From: Methylobacterium sp. FF17
GTDB lineage: Bacteria; Pseudomonadota; Alphaproteobacteria; Rhizobiales; Beijerinckiaceae
Assembly: GCF_025813715.1 (NCBI RefSeq)
Contig: NZ_CP107532.1
Location: 868,001-932,000 of the forward strand
DNA length: 64,000 bases
Reading direction: 5' to 3'
The number at the start of each line of letters is the position of its first letter. The stretch's first letter is position 1. The position numbers and the translations under genes are program-made. This document shows, in pieces, positions 15,740 to 24,013 of the stretch. The notes below the pieces were generated by a model. That model was given only the letters and a program-made list of their open reading frames with translations, had not been told where the DNA came from and did no database searches.

Positions 15740-17595
15740 GCGCCGGCCCCACCCGCCGCGCCGTCGTCGCCGGCGCCGGCGCGCTGGGCGCCACACTGGT
15801 CCTGCCGGCCCCGGCCCGCGCGGCGGGCCGCACCAGCCACGGCCTGTCGAGCTTCGGCGACCTCAAGTACCCGCCCGATTTCCCGAACTTCGACTACGTG
15901 AACCCGGACGCGCCCCGGGGCGGGCGCTTCTCGGCGCAGCTCGCCGCCACCTTCGGCAACCAGGCCTCCGACACCTTCAACACCCTGAACGTCTACGTGC
16001 TGCGCGGCGACGGCGCCGCCGGCATGAACCTGACCTTCGATTCGCTGATGGTGCGGGCGCTCGACGAGCCGGACGCCCTCTACGGGCTGCTCGCCCGCAG
16101 CGTGGAGGTGTCCGAGGACGGCCTGAGCTACCGCTTCGCCTTGCGGCCCCAGGCGCGCTTCCACGACGGGTCGCGCCTTACCGCCCGCGATGTCGCGGCC
16201 TCGCTGACCCTCCTGAAGGAGAAGGGCCACCCCGAGATCTCGCAGGTGATCCGCGACCTCGCCGAGGTCGTGCCGGAGGGCGACGCCGCGGTGACGCTGC
16301 GCTTCGCCCCCGGCCGCAGCCGCGACCTGCCGCTCTTCGTGGCCACCCTGCCGGTGTTCTCGGCCCGCTACTACGCGAGCCGTGACTTCGAGGCCTCGTC
16401 GCTGGAGCCGCCGCTGGGCTCCGGCCCCTACCAGGTCGGGCGCCTGGAGCCCGGGCGCTTCATCGAGTTCGAGCGGGTCAAGGATTACTGGGCGGCCGAA
16501 CTGCCGGTCATGATCGGCCAGAACAACTTCGACGCCATCCGCTACGAGTATTTTCGCGATCGGCAGGTGGCCTTCGAGGCGTTCAAGGGCGGGGCCTTCA
16601 CCTTCCGCGAGGAGTTCACGGCCCGGGTCTGGGCCACGGGCTACGACTTTCCCGCCGCGCAGGAGGGCCGGGTCCGCAAGGAGACCGTGCCGGATGCCCG
16701 CCCCTCGGGCACGCAGGGCTGGTGGATGAACACCCGCCGCGAGGCGTTGCGCGATCCCCGCGTCCGCGAGGCCATCGGCCTGTGCTTCGACTTCGACTGG
16801 TCGAACGCCAACCTGATGTACGGCGCCTACCTGCGCACCGCCTCCTTCTTCGAGAACTCGGACCTCAAGGCCAGCGGCCGGCCGAGCCCCGAGGAACTCG
16901 CCCTCCTCGACCCCATGCGCGGCGACCTCGCCGCGGAGGTCTTCGGCGAGGCCTGGAGCCCGCCGGCCTCGGACGGCTCGGGCCAGGACCGGGCGCTCCT
17001 CAGCCGCGCGGTCGCGCTCCTGCGGGAGGCCGGCTGCACCCGCGACGGCGGCGTGATCCGCCTGCCCTCCGGCAAGCCCCTGGAGATCGAGTTCCTCGAC
17101 AACGACCCGGTGTTCCAGCCGGTGACGCAGCCCTTCATCCGCAACCTCGGGCTCATCGGCATCCGCGCCAGCATCCGGCTGGTGGACGCGTCGCAGTACC
17201 AGGCCCGGGTCAAGGAGTTCGACTTCGACCTCACCGCCCGCCGGTTCGCCAGCGGCCTCACCCCCGGCCCCGAACTGCGCGAGGCCTACGGCTCGCGCGC
17301 CGCCGGCACCCAGGGCTCGAACAACCTCGCGGGCATCGCCAGCCCCGCCATCGACGCCCTGATCGAGCGGGTCACCGAGGCGACCTCCCGCGCCGACATG
17401 CGCCACGCGGCCCGCGCCCTCGACCGGGTGCTGCGGGCCGGGCGCTACTGGGTGCCGATGTGGTACAAGGCCGATCACCGGCTGGCGCTCTGGGACGTCT
17501 ACGGACGTCCGGCCAAGGGACCGACCTACGATCTCGGCGTGCCGAACGTCTGGTGGTACGATGCCGCCAGGGCCCGGCGCATCGGCCGGACCTGA
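15736..17595 (+). CDS. Periplasmic solute-binding protein, YejA-like (second copy, Tat-type signal)
   Basis: 619 residues from the GTG at 15736, which overlaps the previous stop (GTGA). The N-terminus TRRAVVAGAGALGATLVLPA has a twin Arg and looks like a Tat signal with cleavage near ARA. The first copy has a Sec-type signal. The body repeats the same fold: PPDFPNFDYVNPDAPRGGRF, ARFHDGSRLTARDVAASL, PPLGSGPYQVGRLEPGRF and NNFDAIRYEYFRDR. It is clearly a tandem duplicate that has diverged, probably in ligand. It is followed 9 bp later by yejB. Confidence 0.9.
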   Translation: MSAGPTRRAVVAGAGALGATLVLPAPARAAGRTSHGLSSFGDLKYPPDFPNFDYVNPDAPRGGRFSAQLAATFGNQASDTFNTLNVYVLRGDGAAGMNLTFDSLMVRALDEPDALYGLLARSVEVSEDGLSYRFALRPQARFHDGSRLTARDVAASLTLLKEKGHPEISQVIRDLAEVVPEGDAAVTLRFAPGRSRDLPLFVATLPVFSARYYASRDFEASSLEPPLGSGPYQVGRLEPGRFIEFERVKDYWAAELPVMIGQNNFDAIRYEYFRDRQVAFEAFKGGAFTFREEFTARVWATGYDFPAAQEGRVRKETVPDARPSGTQGWWMNTRREALRDPRVREAIGLCFDFDWSNANLMYGAYLRTASFFENSDLKASGRPSPEELALLDPMRGDLAAEVFGEAWSPPASDGSGQDRALLSRAVALLREAGCTRDGGVIRLPSGKPLEIEFLDNDPVFQPVTQPFIRNLGLIGIRASIRLVDASQYQARVKEFDFDLTARRFASGLTPGPELREAYGSRAAGTQGSNNLAGIASPAIDALIERVTEATSRADMRHAARALDRVLRAGRYWVPMWYKADHRLALWDVYGRPAKGPTYDLGVPNVWWYDAARARRIGRT

Positions 17596-17604
17596 GGAGC
17601 GCCC

Positions 17605-18705
17605 GTGCTCGGCTACATCCTGCGCCGCCTCGCCCTGATGATCCCGACCCTGTTCGGGATCATGCTCATCACCTTCGCCATCGTGCAGTTCGCCCCCGGC
17701 GGGCCGGTGGAGCGCGTGCTCGCGCAGTTGCAGGGCCAGAACGAGGGCAGCCTCTCGCGGATCACCGGCGGGGCCGGCGATTTCGGGGGCGCGCGCAGCA
17801 GCGGGAGCGGTGAGGCCAACGCGCGCTATCGCGGCGCGCAGGGCCTCGACCCGGCCTTCATCAAGAAGCTCGAACAGCAGTTCGGCTTCGACAAGCCGGC
17901 CCCCGAACGCTTCGCCAAGATGATCTGGGACTACGTCCGCTTCGATTTCGGCAACAGCTATTTTCGCGACGTGTCGGTGCTGCAGTTGATCCGCGAGCGC
18001 CTGCCCGTGTCGATCTCGCTGGGCCTCTGGATGACGCTGATCTCCTACGCGATCTCGATCCCGCTGGGCATCCGCAAGGCGGTGCGGGACGGCTCGCGCT
18101 TCGACCTTTGGACCTCCACCATCGTCATCGTCGGCTACGCGATCCCGAGCTTCCTGTTCGGCATCGCCCTGATCATCCTGTTCGCCGGCGGCTCCTTCGT
18201 GCAGATCTTCCCGATCCGGGGCCTGACCAGCGAGAACTTCGAATCCCTGAGTCTCTGGGGCAAGGCGGTCGACTACGCCTGGCACATGGCCCTGCCGCTC
18301 ACCGCCCTGGTGCTCGGCGCCTTCGCGACCTCGACGCTGCTGACCAAGAACTCCTTCCTCGACGAGATCCGCAAGCAATACGTGCTCACCGCCCGCATGA
18401 AGGGCCTGTCCGAGCGCCGGGTGCTCTACGGGCACGTCTTCCGCAACGCCATGCTCATCGTCATCGCGGGCTTCCCGGCGGCCTTCATCTCGGCCTTCTT
18501 CACGGGCTCGCTGCTGATCGAGACGATCTTCTCCCTCGACGGGCTCGGGCTCCTGTCCTTCACCTCCATCGTCGGGCGCGACTACCCCGTGGTCTTCGCG
18601 ACCCTGTACATCTTCTCCCTGCTCGGGCTGGCGGTGAACCTGCTCTCCGACCTGATCTACACCTGGATCGACCCGCGCATCGATTTCTCGGCCCGGGCCA
18701 CGTGA
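17605..18705 (+). CDS. yejB: ABC transporter permease, YejB-like
   Basis: 366 residues from GTG 17605. An inner-membrane permease with about six helices, the first in [21 protein letters not shown] YejB-type polar insertion between helices 1 and 2 is present ([20 protein letters not shown]). The cytoplasmic EAA loop contacting the ATPase is [20 protein letters not shown]. It forms an operon with two YejA-like binding proteins. The expected second permease (YejE) and the ATPase (YejF) are not downstream. A GNAT gene overlaps the stop codon instead. Confidence 0.92.
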   Translation: MLGYILRRLALMIPTLFGIMLITFAIVQFAPGGPVERVLAQLQGQNEGSLSRITGGAGDFGGARSSGSGEANARYRGAQGLDPAFIKKLEQQFGFDKPAPERFAKMIWDYVRFDFGNSYFRDVSVLQLIRERLPVSISLGLWMTLISYAISIPLGIRKAVRDGSRFDLWTSTIVIVGYAIPSFLFGIALIILFAGGSFVQIFPIRGLTSENFESLSLWGKAVDYAWHMALPLTALVLGAFATSTLLTKNSFLDEIRKQYVLTARMKGLSERRVLYGHVFRNAMLIVIAGFPAAFISAFFTGSLLIETIFSLDGLGLLSFTSIVGRDYPVVFATLYIFSLLGLAVNLLSDLIYTWIDPRIDFSARAT

Positions 18706-19205
18706 CCGCGCTACCCCTGGTCATCCGGCACGAGCACGCGGGCGACGCCGAGGCGATCGAACGGCTCCATGCCCGCGCCTTCGGGCCCGGCCGCTTCGCC
18801 CGCACCGCCTACCGCCTGCGCGAGGGCACGCGGCCGGTGCCGGACCTCTGCTTCACCGCCCTGGTGGCGACCTACCTCGTGGGTTCGGTGCGGATCGGCC
18901 CCGCCGAGGCGGGCGGGCCGCTCCTCGTGCTCGGGCCGCTCACCGTCGATCCGAGCTTCGAGGGGCGCGGCATCGGCGCGGCCCTGATGGCGGCGGGCCT
19001 CGACGCCGCGACCGCCGCCGGACACGGCCTCGTGATCCTGATCGGCGACGCGCCGTACTACCGGCGCTTCGGCTTCTCGCCGATTCCGCCCGGCCGCCTC
19101 CTGCCGCCCTCCCCCGTCGATCCCGCCCGCTTCCTCTGGCGCGAACTCGCCCCCGGGGCGGCTGCGACGGTCTCGGGGAACGTCACGGCCCTGCGCGTGC
19201 GTTGA
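18702..19205 (+). CDS. GNAT-family N-acetyltransferase overlapping yejB
   Basis: 167 residues from GTG 18702, sharing GTGA with the yejB stop. The layout [39 protein letters not shown] (acetyl-CoA loop G-R-G-I-G) and [13 protein letters not shown] is that of YhbS-type acetyltransferases. The substrate is unknown. Translational coupling to a peptide-import permease invites the idea that it acts on, or protects against, an imported compound, as RimL-like enzymes do for microcin C. That is inference only. Confidence 0.85.
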   Translation: MTALPLVIRHEHAGDAEAIERLHARAFGPGRFARTAYRLREGTRPVPDLCFTALVATYLVGSVRIGPAEAGGPLLVLGPLTVDPSFEGRGIGAALMAAGLDAATAAGHGLVILIGDAPYYRRFGFSPIPPGRLLPPSPVDPARFLWRELAPGAAATVSGNVTALRVR

Positions 19206-19242
19206 CCCCCCAGCGCGGGACGCCGCTGCGGGGATCGACGCG

Positions 19243-20175
19243 ATGGACGAGACGGCAATCCGACACGAGACCATCGCGGCCAACGGCGTCACGCTGCATG
19301 TCGCCCGCCTCGGGCGCGGGCGGCCCCTGGTGCTGCTTCATGGCTGGCCGGAATTCTGGCTGACCTGGGAGCCGGTGATGCGGCGCCTCGCCGACCGCTT
19401 CGAACTCATCGCCCCGGACCTGCGCGGCTTCGGCGCCAGCGAGAAACCGGATGCGGACCCCTCCGACAAGGCGGGCGCGGAGGTCCATGCCGCCGACATC
19501 CTCGCCCTGCTCGATGCTCTCGGCCTCGCGCGCGCCGGTCTCGTCGGGCACGATGTCGGGGCCTCCGTGCTCCAGGCCCTTGCCCGGGCCGCGCCGGAGC
19601 GCCTGACCGGCCTCTTCACCTTCAACTGCCCCTATCCCGGCATCGGCCCGCGCCTGGCCGCCCCCGACAGGCTCGCCGAGATCTGGTACCAGTCCTATCA
19701 CGTGACGCCGTTCGCGGCGGCGCAGGTCGGCGCATCGCGCGAGGGCTGCCGGCTCTATATCGGCCACTTCCTGCGCCACTGGGCCGGCGGCAACCCGGCC
19801 GCCTTCGACGCCGACCTCGACGCCTTCGTGGACAATTTCCTGGCCCCCGGAAACCTCCAGGGCGGGTTCAACTGGTACGTCAGTTCACAGGCGGGACGCC
19901 TCGCGATGATCCGAGGCGAGGCGCCGCGCCTGCCCCCCATCGCCGTCCCGGCCTGCGTGCGCTGGGGCGATTCCGACCCGCTGTTCCCCTACGCCTGGAC
20001 CGACCGCCTCGGCGAAACCTTCTCGGACCTCGACCTCGCCCCGTTGGCGGGCGTCGGCCACTTCCCGCATCGGGAGGATCCGGACCACGCGGCGGCCGAG
20101 ATCGCGCGGTTCTTCGAGCGATTGCCGGGGTCAGGCGGCTTCGGGGTGATGGGTTCGCATTGGCGAGACGACTGA
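19243..20175 (+). CDS. Alpha/beta hydrolase, epoxide hydrolase/haloalkane dehalogenase-like
   Basis: 310 residues from ATG 19243. HGWPEFWLTW provides the oxyanion HGxP motif. The nucleophile elbow GHDVGAS carries Asp104, indicating an Asp nucleophile as in epoxide hydrolases and fluoroacetate dehalogenases. The catalytic His is His273 in GVGHFPHRED. A helical cap domain with YQSYHVTPF and FNWYVS (candidate cap Tyr residues) lies between. The substrate is not predictable. It is the last gene before a repeat array and lies 37 bp after the GNAT gene on the same strand. Confidence 0.85.
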   Translation: MDETAIRHETIAANGVTLHVARLGRGRPLVLLHGWPEFWLTWEPVMRRLADRFELIAPDLRGFGASEKPDADPSDKAGAEVHAADILALLDALGLARAGLVGHDVGASVLQALARAAPERLTGLFTFNCPYPGIGPRLAAPDRLAEIWYQSYHVTPFAAAQVGASREGCRLYIGHFLRHWAGGNPAAFDADLDAFVDNFLAPGNLQGGFNWYVSSQAGRLAMIRGEAPRLPPIAVPACVRWGDSDPLFPYAWTDRLGETFSDLDLAPLAGVGHFPHREDPDHAAAEIARFFERLPGSGGFGVMGSHWRDD

Positions 20176-20189
20176 CGGCGGTTGCCATC

Positions 20190-20970
20190 TGCGATCGTCC
20201 TGCCCTTGCGGGGCGGGCCGGGGTGGGGGTGCCGGCGCCCTGGTCCTGATTTTCTGCGAACCGGATTGCCAAGGGTGCGCTAGCCTTCCAAGCGAGGCTC
20301 CGGCACCCCCACCTCCGGCTCCTCCCCGCAAGGGGGAGGAGAGCGGTGCTGGATGGATTTGGGTTCGTGCTGGGGAGATCGGTTTTTTCTCCCCGAACGC
20401 GGCTGTGAAAGCTGGCGACATCCGGCATTCGAACCACAACCGCGTCCCCTCCCCCTTGCGGGGAGGGCCAGGGTGGGGGTGCCGGCACGCGGGTCCTGAG
20501 TTCCCGCGAACCGGATCGCCAGGAGCGTCTCAACGTCCGAAGTCAGGCGCCGGCACCCCCACCTCCGGCTCCTCCCCGCAAGGGGGAGGAGAGCAGCGCC
20601 AGGTCGATGCAGGTTGACGCTCGCGCAATCGATCGCTTCTCCCCGAACGCGAATATGAAGGCCGGCGAGATCCGGCGTTCGACACACAACGGCCTTCCCT
20701 CCCCCTTGCGGGGAGGGCCAGGGTGGGGGTGCCAGCACGCCGGTTCTGAGTTCCCCCGAACCGGATCGCCAAGAGCGCCTCAACGTCCGAAGTCAGGCGC
20801 TGGCACCCCCACCTCCGGCTCCTCCCCGCAAGGGGGAGGAGAGCAGCGCTAGGTCGATGCAGGTTGACGCTCGCGCAATCGATCTCTTCTCCCCGAACGC
20901 GGCTGTGACGGCTGGCGATATCCGGCATTCGAACCACAACGGCGTCCCCTCCCCCTTGCGGAAGGACGAT
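20190..20970. repeat. Array A: three 250-bp hairpin repeats plus a truncated fourth
   Basis: The core CCCTTGCGGGG starts at 20203 and recurs at about 20453, 20703 and 20953, an exact 250-bp period. Each full unit holds a roughly 150-bp inverted repeat. A left arm (for example 20446-20490, ending GGGTGGGGGTGCCGGCACGC) pairs with a right arm (20547-20592, CGCCGGCACCCCCACCTCCG onward). A roughly 100-bp linker contains GATGCAGGTTGACGCTCGCG in copies 2 and 3. The fourth unit breaks off after the left arm starts. Open frames across it are by-products. The same unit recurs at 29057-29820 in the same orientation. Confidence 0.92.
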
Positions 20971-21010
20971 CGCCGACGGCGCCCGGAGGCATCGAAGCCC
21001 CGCGACGCGA

Positions 21011-21150
21011 CGTCATCCCGGAGCTATGCAGCAGAGCCCGGGACCCAGAAACGCAGGGTCTGCAAGAGTCTGCGCCGACGGCGGCTCCGAATTGCCTGCC
21101 GCTGGCGCCCCCCTTCGGGTCCGGGCTCGCCTCCGGTGCCCCGGAACGAC
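21011..21150. repeat. 140-bp dispersed palindromic element, copy 1
   Basis: Starts CGTCATCCCGGAGC and ends GGTGCCCCGGAACGAC, so the ends are imperfect inverted repeats. The interior (GCAGAGCCCGGGACCCAGA, then CTTCGGGTCCGGGCTCGCCT) aligns with the element at 53807-53947 read in the opposite direction and with a shorter copy at 29869-29980. It follows array A by about 40 bp. It is probably a non-autonomous repetitive extragenic element. Confidence 0.75.
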
Positions 21151-21156
21151 ATCGGT

Positions 21157-21243
21157 TGCCAGATGCGATCCTCCTCCCTGGACAGAGAAGGAACGCGTTG
21201 CGAGGACTGCGCCGAAGCGATCGACCGGAGCCGGTCTCAGGCC
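21157..21243. repeat. Dispersed intergenic repeat, family 3, copy near the MoxR operon end
   Basis: TTGCCAGATGCGATCCTCCT and GGACAGAGAAGGAACGCG followed by GCGCCGAAGCGATCGA resemble sequences at about 51045-51085 (GGACGCAGAGGGAACGC and CTCCGAAGCGATCAA) and 60641-60680 (TGCCATCTGCGATCGCC and GGACGGAGAGGGAACCG). A short piece (TTGCCATCTGCGATCGTCCT) also begins array A at 20182. Confidence 0.6.
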
Positions 21244-23328
21244 TCACGCCGCGCGGCCGCGGCGTCCCTCCACCAGCCACATCGCCAGGACGGCGCCTGC
21301 CAGCGCTGCCAGGGCCCACAGGCCCAGCGCCAGGGGATAGACCTCGACGCCCCGGATGTTGGCGCTGTCGCTCGGGCGGAAGCCGATCCAGTCGGCGCCG
21401 CTGAGACGCCCGCCGCGGACCGCTTGCAGGCGGGGCACGGCGAGGCCGCCACCGGATTCCGCGAGCCGGCGGATCGAGCCGCCGGTGCCCTCGGCCAGCG
21501 CCTTGAGGCGCTCGGTGTCGCTGAACACGTCGGCGAGCTCGCGCGGGTTCGGCGGACCGACGCTCACGAAGGCGACCAGGGCGCCCGAGCGCAGGGTGTG
21601 CAGCCCGAGTTCGGTGGCCTCGAAGGTCGTCGCGAACAGGCCGGGCTCGCCCTGCGTCAGGGTCAGCGTGCGCTGCGCGCCGGTGGGCCCGGTGACGGTG
21701 ACGGGCTCGGCCGTGTCCGCCATGGTCTGGCGCTCGACGCGGACCTCGCGGCCATGGCCCGTGGTCTGGGCGCGCAGGGCCTCCTCCTCCAGGGCGGGCT
21801 CCTTCATCAGCCAGTGACCGAGGCGGCGCAGCAGGTCGAGATAGGGGCCGCCCTCGCCGTATCCCCGCGCCCAGAGCCAGGCGTGGTCCGAAGTCAGCAG
21901 GGCCACGCGCCCCTTCTCCTCGCGCGAGAGGGCCAGCAACGGCAGGGCGCCCGGCCCCTGCAGGATGGGCTGGATGCCGGGCCGCACCTGGGTCGAGACG
22001 ATGCGCAGCCAGTCGCCCCAGGCCGGCGGCGACGCCTCCGAGCCCGGCAGGGCCCGGGTCACCGGGTGGCGGTTGCCGGTCCCGGTGAGCGCGGCCTTGT
22101 AGGGCTCCTCGACCACGCGCCCGTTGGGCTCGCCGGGCAGGATCGCGGCGAGCCGCGTGCGGGCGAGGCTGGCGGAGGAGGCGAATTCCGGTCCCGCCGC
22201 GATGAGCAGCGCGCCGCCGTCGCGGACGTAGCGGACGATGTTGTCGAAGTAGGCCGAGGGCAGCACGCTCTGGTTGGCGTAGCGGTCGAAGATGATGAGG
22301 TCGAATTCCTTGATCTTCTGCACGAACAATTCGCGCGTCGGGAAGGCGATCAGGGACAGTTCGGAGATGGGCGTGCCGTCCTGCTTCTCGGGCGGGCGCA
22401 GGATGGTGAAGTGGACGAGGTCGACGTTGGCGTCGGATTTCAGGAGGTTGCGCCAGGTGCGCTCGCCCTGGTGCGGCTCGCCCGAGACGAGGAGCACCCG
22501 CAGCTTCTCGCGGATGCCCTCGATGGGCAGGACCGCGCGGTTGTTGACCGTGGTGAGTTCGCCGGGCAGCGGCTCCACCTCGATCTCGACCACGTTCGGG
22601 CCGCCATGCTCGATCCGCATGGTCAGCGAGAAGGGCTGTCCGGTGGGGAAGGTGCGGCGCCCGACCTCCTCGCCGTCGCGGCGCACGGTGACGGTGGCGG
22701 AGCCGGTGCCGCCGCGCTCCATCACCTCGGCGCGGACGGTGAGGTCGCGCCCGACGATGCCGAAGCGCGGCGCCTCGATGAGCTTGATCTGCCGGTCGCG
22801 CTCGTCCGGATGCCCGGTGACGAGGACGTGGAGGGGCCCCTTCAGGCCGAGCGCGGCCACGGAGGCCGGGATGTCGTGCACCACGCCGTCCGTGAGCATG
22901 ACGACGCCCGCCAGCCGCTCGGCCGGCACGTCGGCCAGGGCCTGGGACAGGGCCGTGAACAGCCGCGTGCCCTCGTCGCCGTCCTTGGAGTCGGGCACGT
23001 CGATGAAGCGCGGTTCGATGTTGGTCAGCGCGCCGAAGCGGCGCTGCAGCTCGGCCCGCACCGCGTCCGTCATGGCCGGGCGGTCGCCCAGCCCCTGCGA
23101 GCCCGAGCGGTCGACCACGATGGCGGCGATGTCCTTGACCGGCTCTCGGTCCTCGCGGACCAGGGCGGGGTTGGCGAGCGCGAGCAGGACCAGCGCCAGC
23201 GCCAGCGCACGCAGGAGCGCGGTCCGCCCCCGCGCCAGGAACGCCAGGACGACGAACACCGCCACGAGAATGCCGAAGCCGACGAGCAGCGGCCAGGGCA
23301 CGAGGGGGGTGAAGCTGAGGCTCAGCAT
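21244..23328 (-). CDS. Membrane protein with VWA/glutamine-amidotransferase-like domains (partner of DUF4159 protein)
   Basis: 694 residues from the ATG at 23326-23328. Two N-terminal helices (PLLVGFGILVAVFVVLAFLA and LALALVLLALANPAL) and one C-terminal helix (about 665-685) anchor it. Between them are a VWA-like stretch (IAAIVVDRSGSQG with the D-x-S-x-S-like start, then LAGVVMLTDGVVHDIP) and a class I glutamine-amidotransferase-like fold (DLIIFDRYANQSVL and YVRDGGALLIAAGPEF), apparently without the catalytic triad. It is probably part of a MoxR-dependent envelope complex, and its function is not established. hicAB separates it from the rest of the operon. Confidence 0.8.
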   Translation of the reverse strand: MLSLSFTPLVPWPLLVGFGILVAVFVVLAFLARGRTALLRALALALVLLALANPALVREDREPVKDIAAIVVDRSGSQGLGDRPAMTDAVRAELQRRFGALTNIEPRFIDVPDSKDGDEGTRLFTALSQALADVPAERLAGVVMLTDGVVHDIPASVAALGLKGPLHVLVTGHPDERDRQIKLIEAPRFGIVGRDLTVRAEVMERGGTGSATVTVRRDGEEVGRRTFPTGQPFSLTMRIEHGGPNVVEIEVEPLPGELTTVNNRAVLPIEGIREKLRVLLVSGEPHQGERTWRNLLKSDANVDLVHFTILRPPEKQDGTPISELSLIAFPTRELFVQKIKEFDLIIFDRYANQSVLPSAYFDNIVRYVRDGGALLIAAGPEFASSASLARTRLAAILPGEPNGRVVEEPYKAALTGTGNRHPVTRALPGSEASPPAWGDWLRIVSTQVRPGIQPILQGPGALPLLALSREEKGRVALLTSDHAWLWARGYGEGGPYLDLLRRLGHWLMKEPALEEEALRAQTTGHGREVRVERQTMADTAEPVTVTGPTGAQRTLTLTQGEPGLFATTFEATELGLHTLRSGALVAFVSVGPPNPRELADVFSDTERLKALAEGTGGSIRRLAESGGGLAVPRLQAVRGGRLSGADWIGFRPSDSANIRGVEVYPLALGLWALAALAGAVLAMWLVEGRRGRAA

Positions 23329-23353
23329 GGGCGGATGGCCTCCCGAGCCAACA

Positions 23354-23683
23354 TCATATCGTCGCCCGTTCCAGCGTCCGGGCGACCCACTTGTTCAGGC
23401 TGATCCCGGCCCGCTTGGCCGCCGAGACCACGGCGCGGTGCAGGACCGGCTCCACCCGCACGACGAACTGGCCCGAATAGGGTTTCTCGGGTTCTTCGCC
23501 GCGCTCGGCGCAGAACGCCAGGTAATCGTCGATGCTGTCGGAGAACGCCTGCTTGAGTTCATCGACGGATCGGCCCTGAAAGGTCACGACGTCGCGCATG
23601 TCGATGACTTCGCCGTGAAAGAGGTCGGCGTCCGCGTCGTATTCGACGACGGCTTCGTAGCCCTTGCAATGCATGGTCGTCAT
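23354..23683 (-). CDS. hicB: HicB-family antitoxin
   Basis: 109 residues from the ATG at 23681-23683. It has the HicB partial RNase H-like fold (VVEYDADADLFHGEVIDMRD, then FQGRSVDELKQAFSDSIDDY). A C-terminal ribbon-helix-helix-like segment (LHRAVVSAAKRAGISLNKWV) would bind DNA. It neutralises HicA and should autorepress the pair. It overlaps the hicA stop by 4 bp. Toxin first and antitoxin second is the usual hicAB order. Confidence 0.9.
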   Translation of the reverse strand: MTTMHCKGYEAVVEYDADADLFHGEVIDMRDVVTFQGRSVDELKQAFSDSIDDYLAFCAERGEEPEKPYSGQFVVRVEPVLHRAVVSAAKRAGISLNKWVARTLERATI

Positions 23684-23940
23684 GGCGTCGCCTCGGCTTC
23701 GGTCAGAAATCGCCTCATGGACTTCACCGCGCCCTTGTCGGTCTCCTTCTGCGGATGCGGACGGTGAAACACCGCCCGGACACCGTTCAGCGCGATCCGG
23801 ACCCGCGATCCGCGCCCTTCCGAGATTTCGGCGCCGAAGGCCGTCAGCATCGCCTCGATGTCGCTCCAGGCAATGCCGGCCCGGACCGGTTCGGCGAAGA
23901 TCGCCTCCAGGGTCGAGCGGTGTCGTCCACTGAGCTTCAT
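23680..23940 (-). CDS. hicA: HicA-family mRNA interferase toxin
   Basis: 86 residues from the ATG at 23938-23940. The family has a dsRBD-like fold that cleaves mRNA. Here are GAEISEGRGSRVRIALNGVR and FHRPHPQKETDKGAVKSMRR, with His59 the likely catalytic histidine and His62 nearby. The small size and coupling to hicB leave little doubt about the family. It begins 73 bp before (minus-strand downstream of) the DUF4159 gene stop, so the pair sits inside an otherwise continuous operon. The upstream AT-rich patch with two AGTATC repeats suggests its own promoter or operator. Confidence 0.9.
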   Translation of the reverse strand: MKLSGRHRSTLEAIFAEPVRAGIAWSDIEAMLTAFGAEISEGRGSRVRIALNGVRAVFHRPHPQKETDKGAVKSMRRFLTEAEATP

Positions 23941-23966
23941 ATAGTATCGATTCTCAGTATCACAAT
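23941..23966 (-). promoter_or_regulatory. AT-rich patch with direct repeats upstream of hicA
   Basis: AGTATC occurs at 23943-23948 and 23956-23961 (13-bp spacing) immediately before the hicA start, in a locally AT-rich stretch. It is a plausible HicB operator or promoter element. No consensus was tested. Confidence 0.3.
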
Positions 23967-24013
23967 CCAGGTCTCGGGACGCATCCTCGGGCGTTCGTCG
24001 AAGCGGCCGGCCA

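Noticed and set aside
20857..23403. 848-codon plus-strand frame starting in array A
   Set aside because: It runs through repeat DNA and then antisense to the 694-residue membrane protein, with no recognisable domain.
23941..23966. Canonical -35/-10 promoter for hicA
   Set aside because: TACTAT is too close to the start codon and lacks a matching -35. Only the direct repeats are reported.
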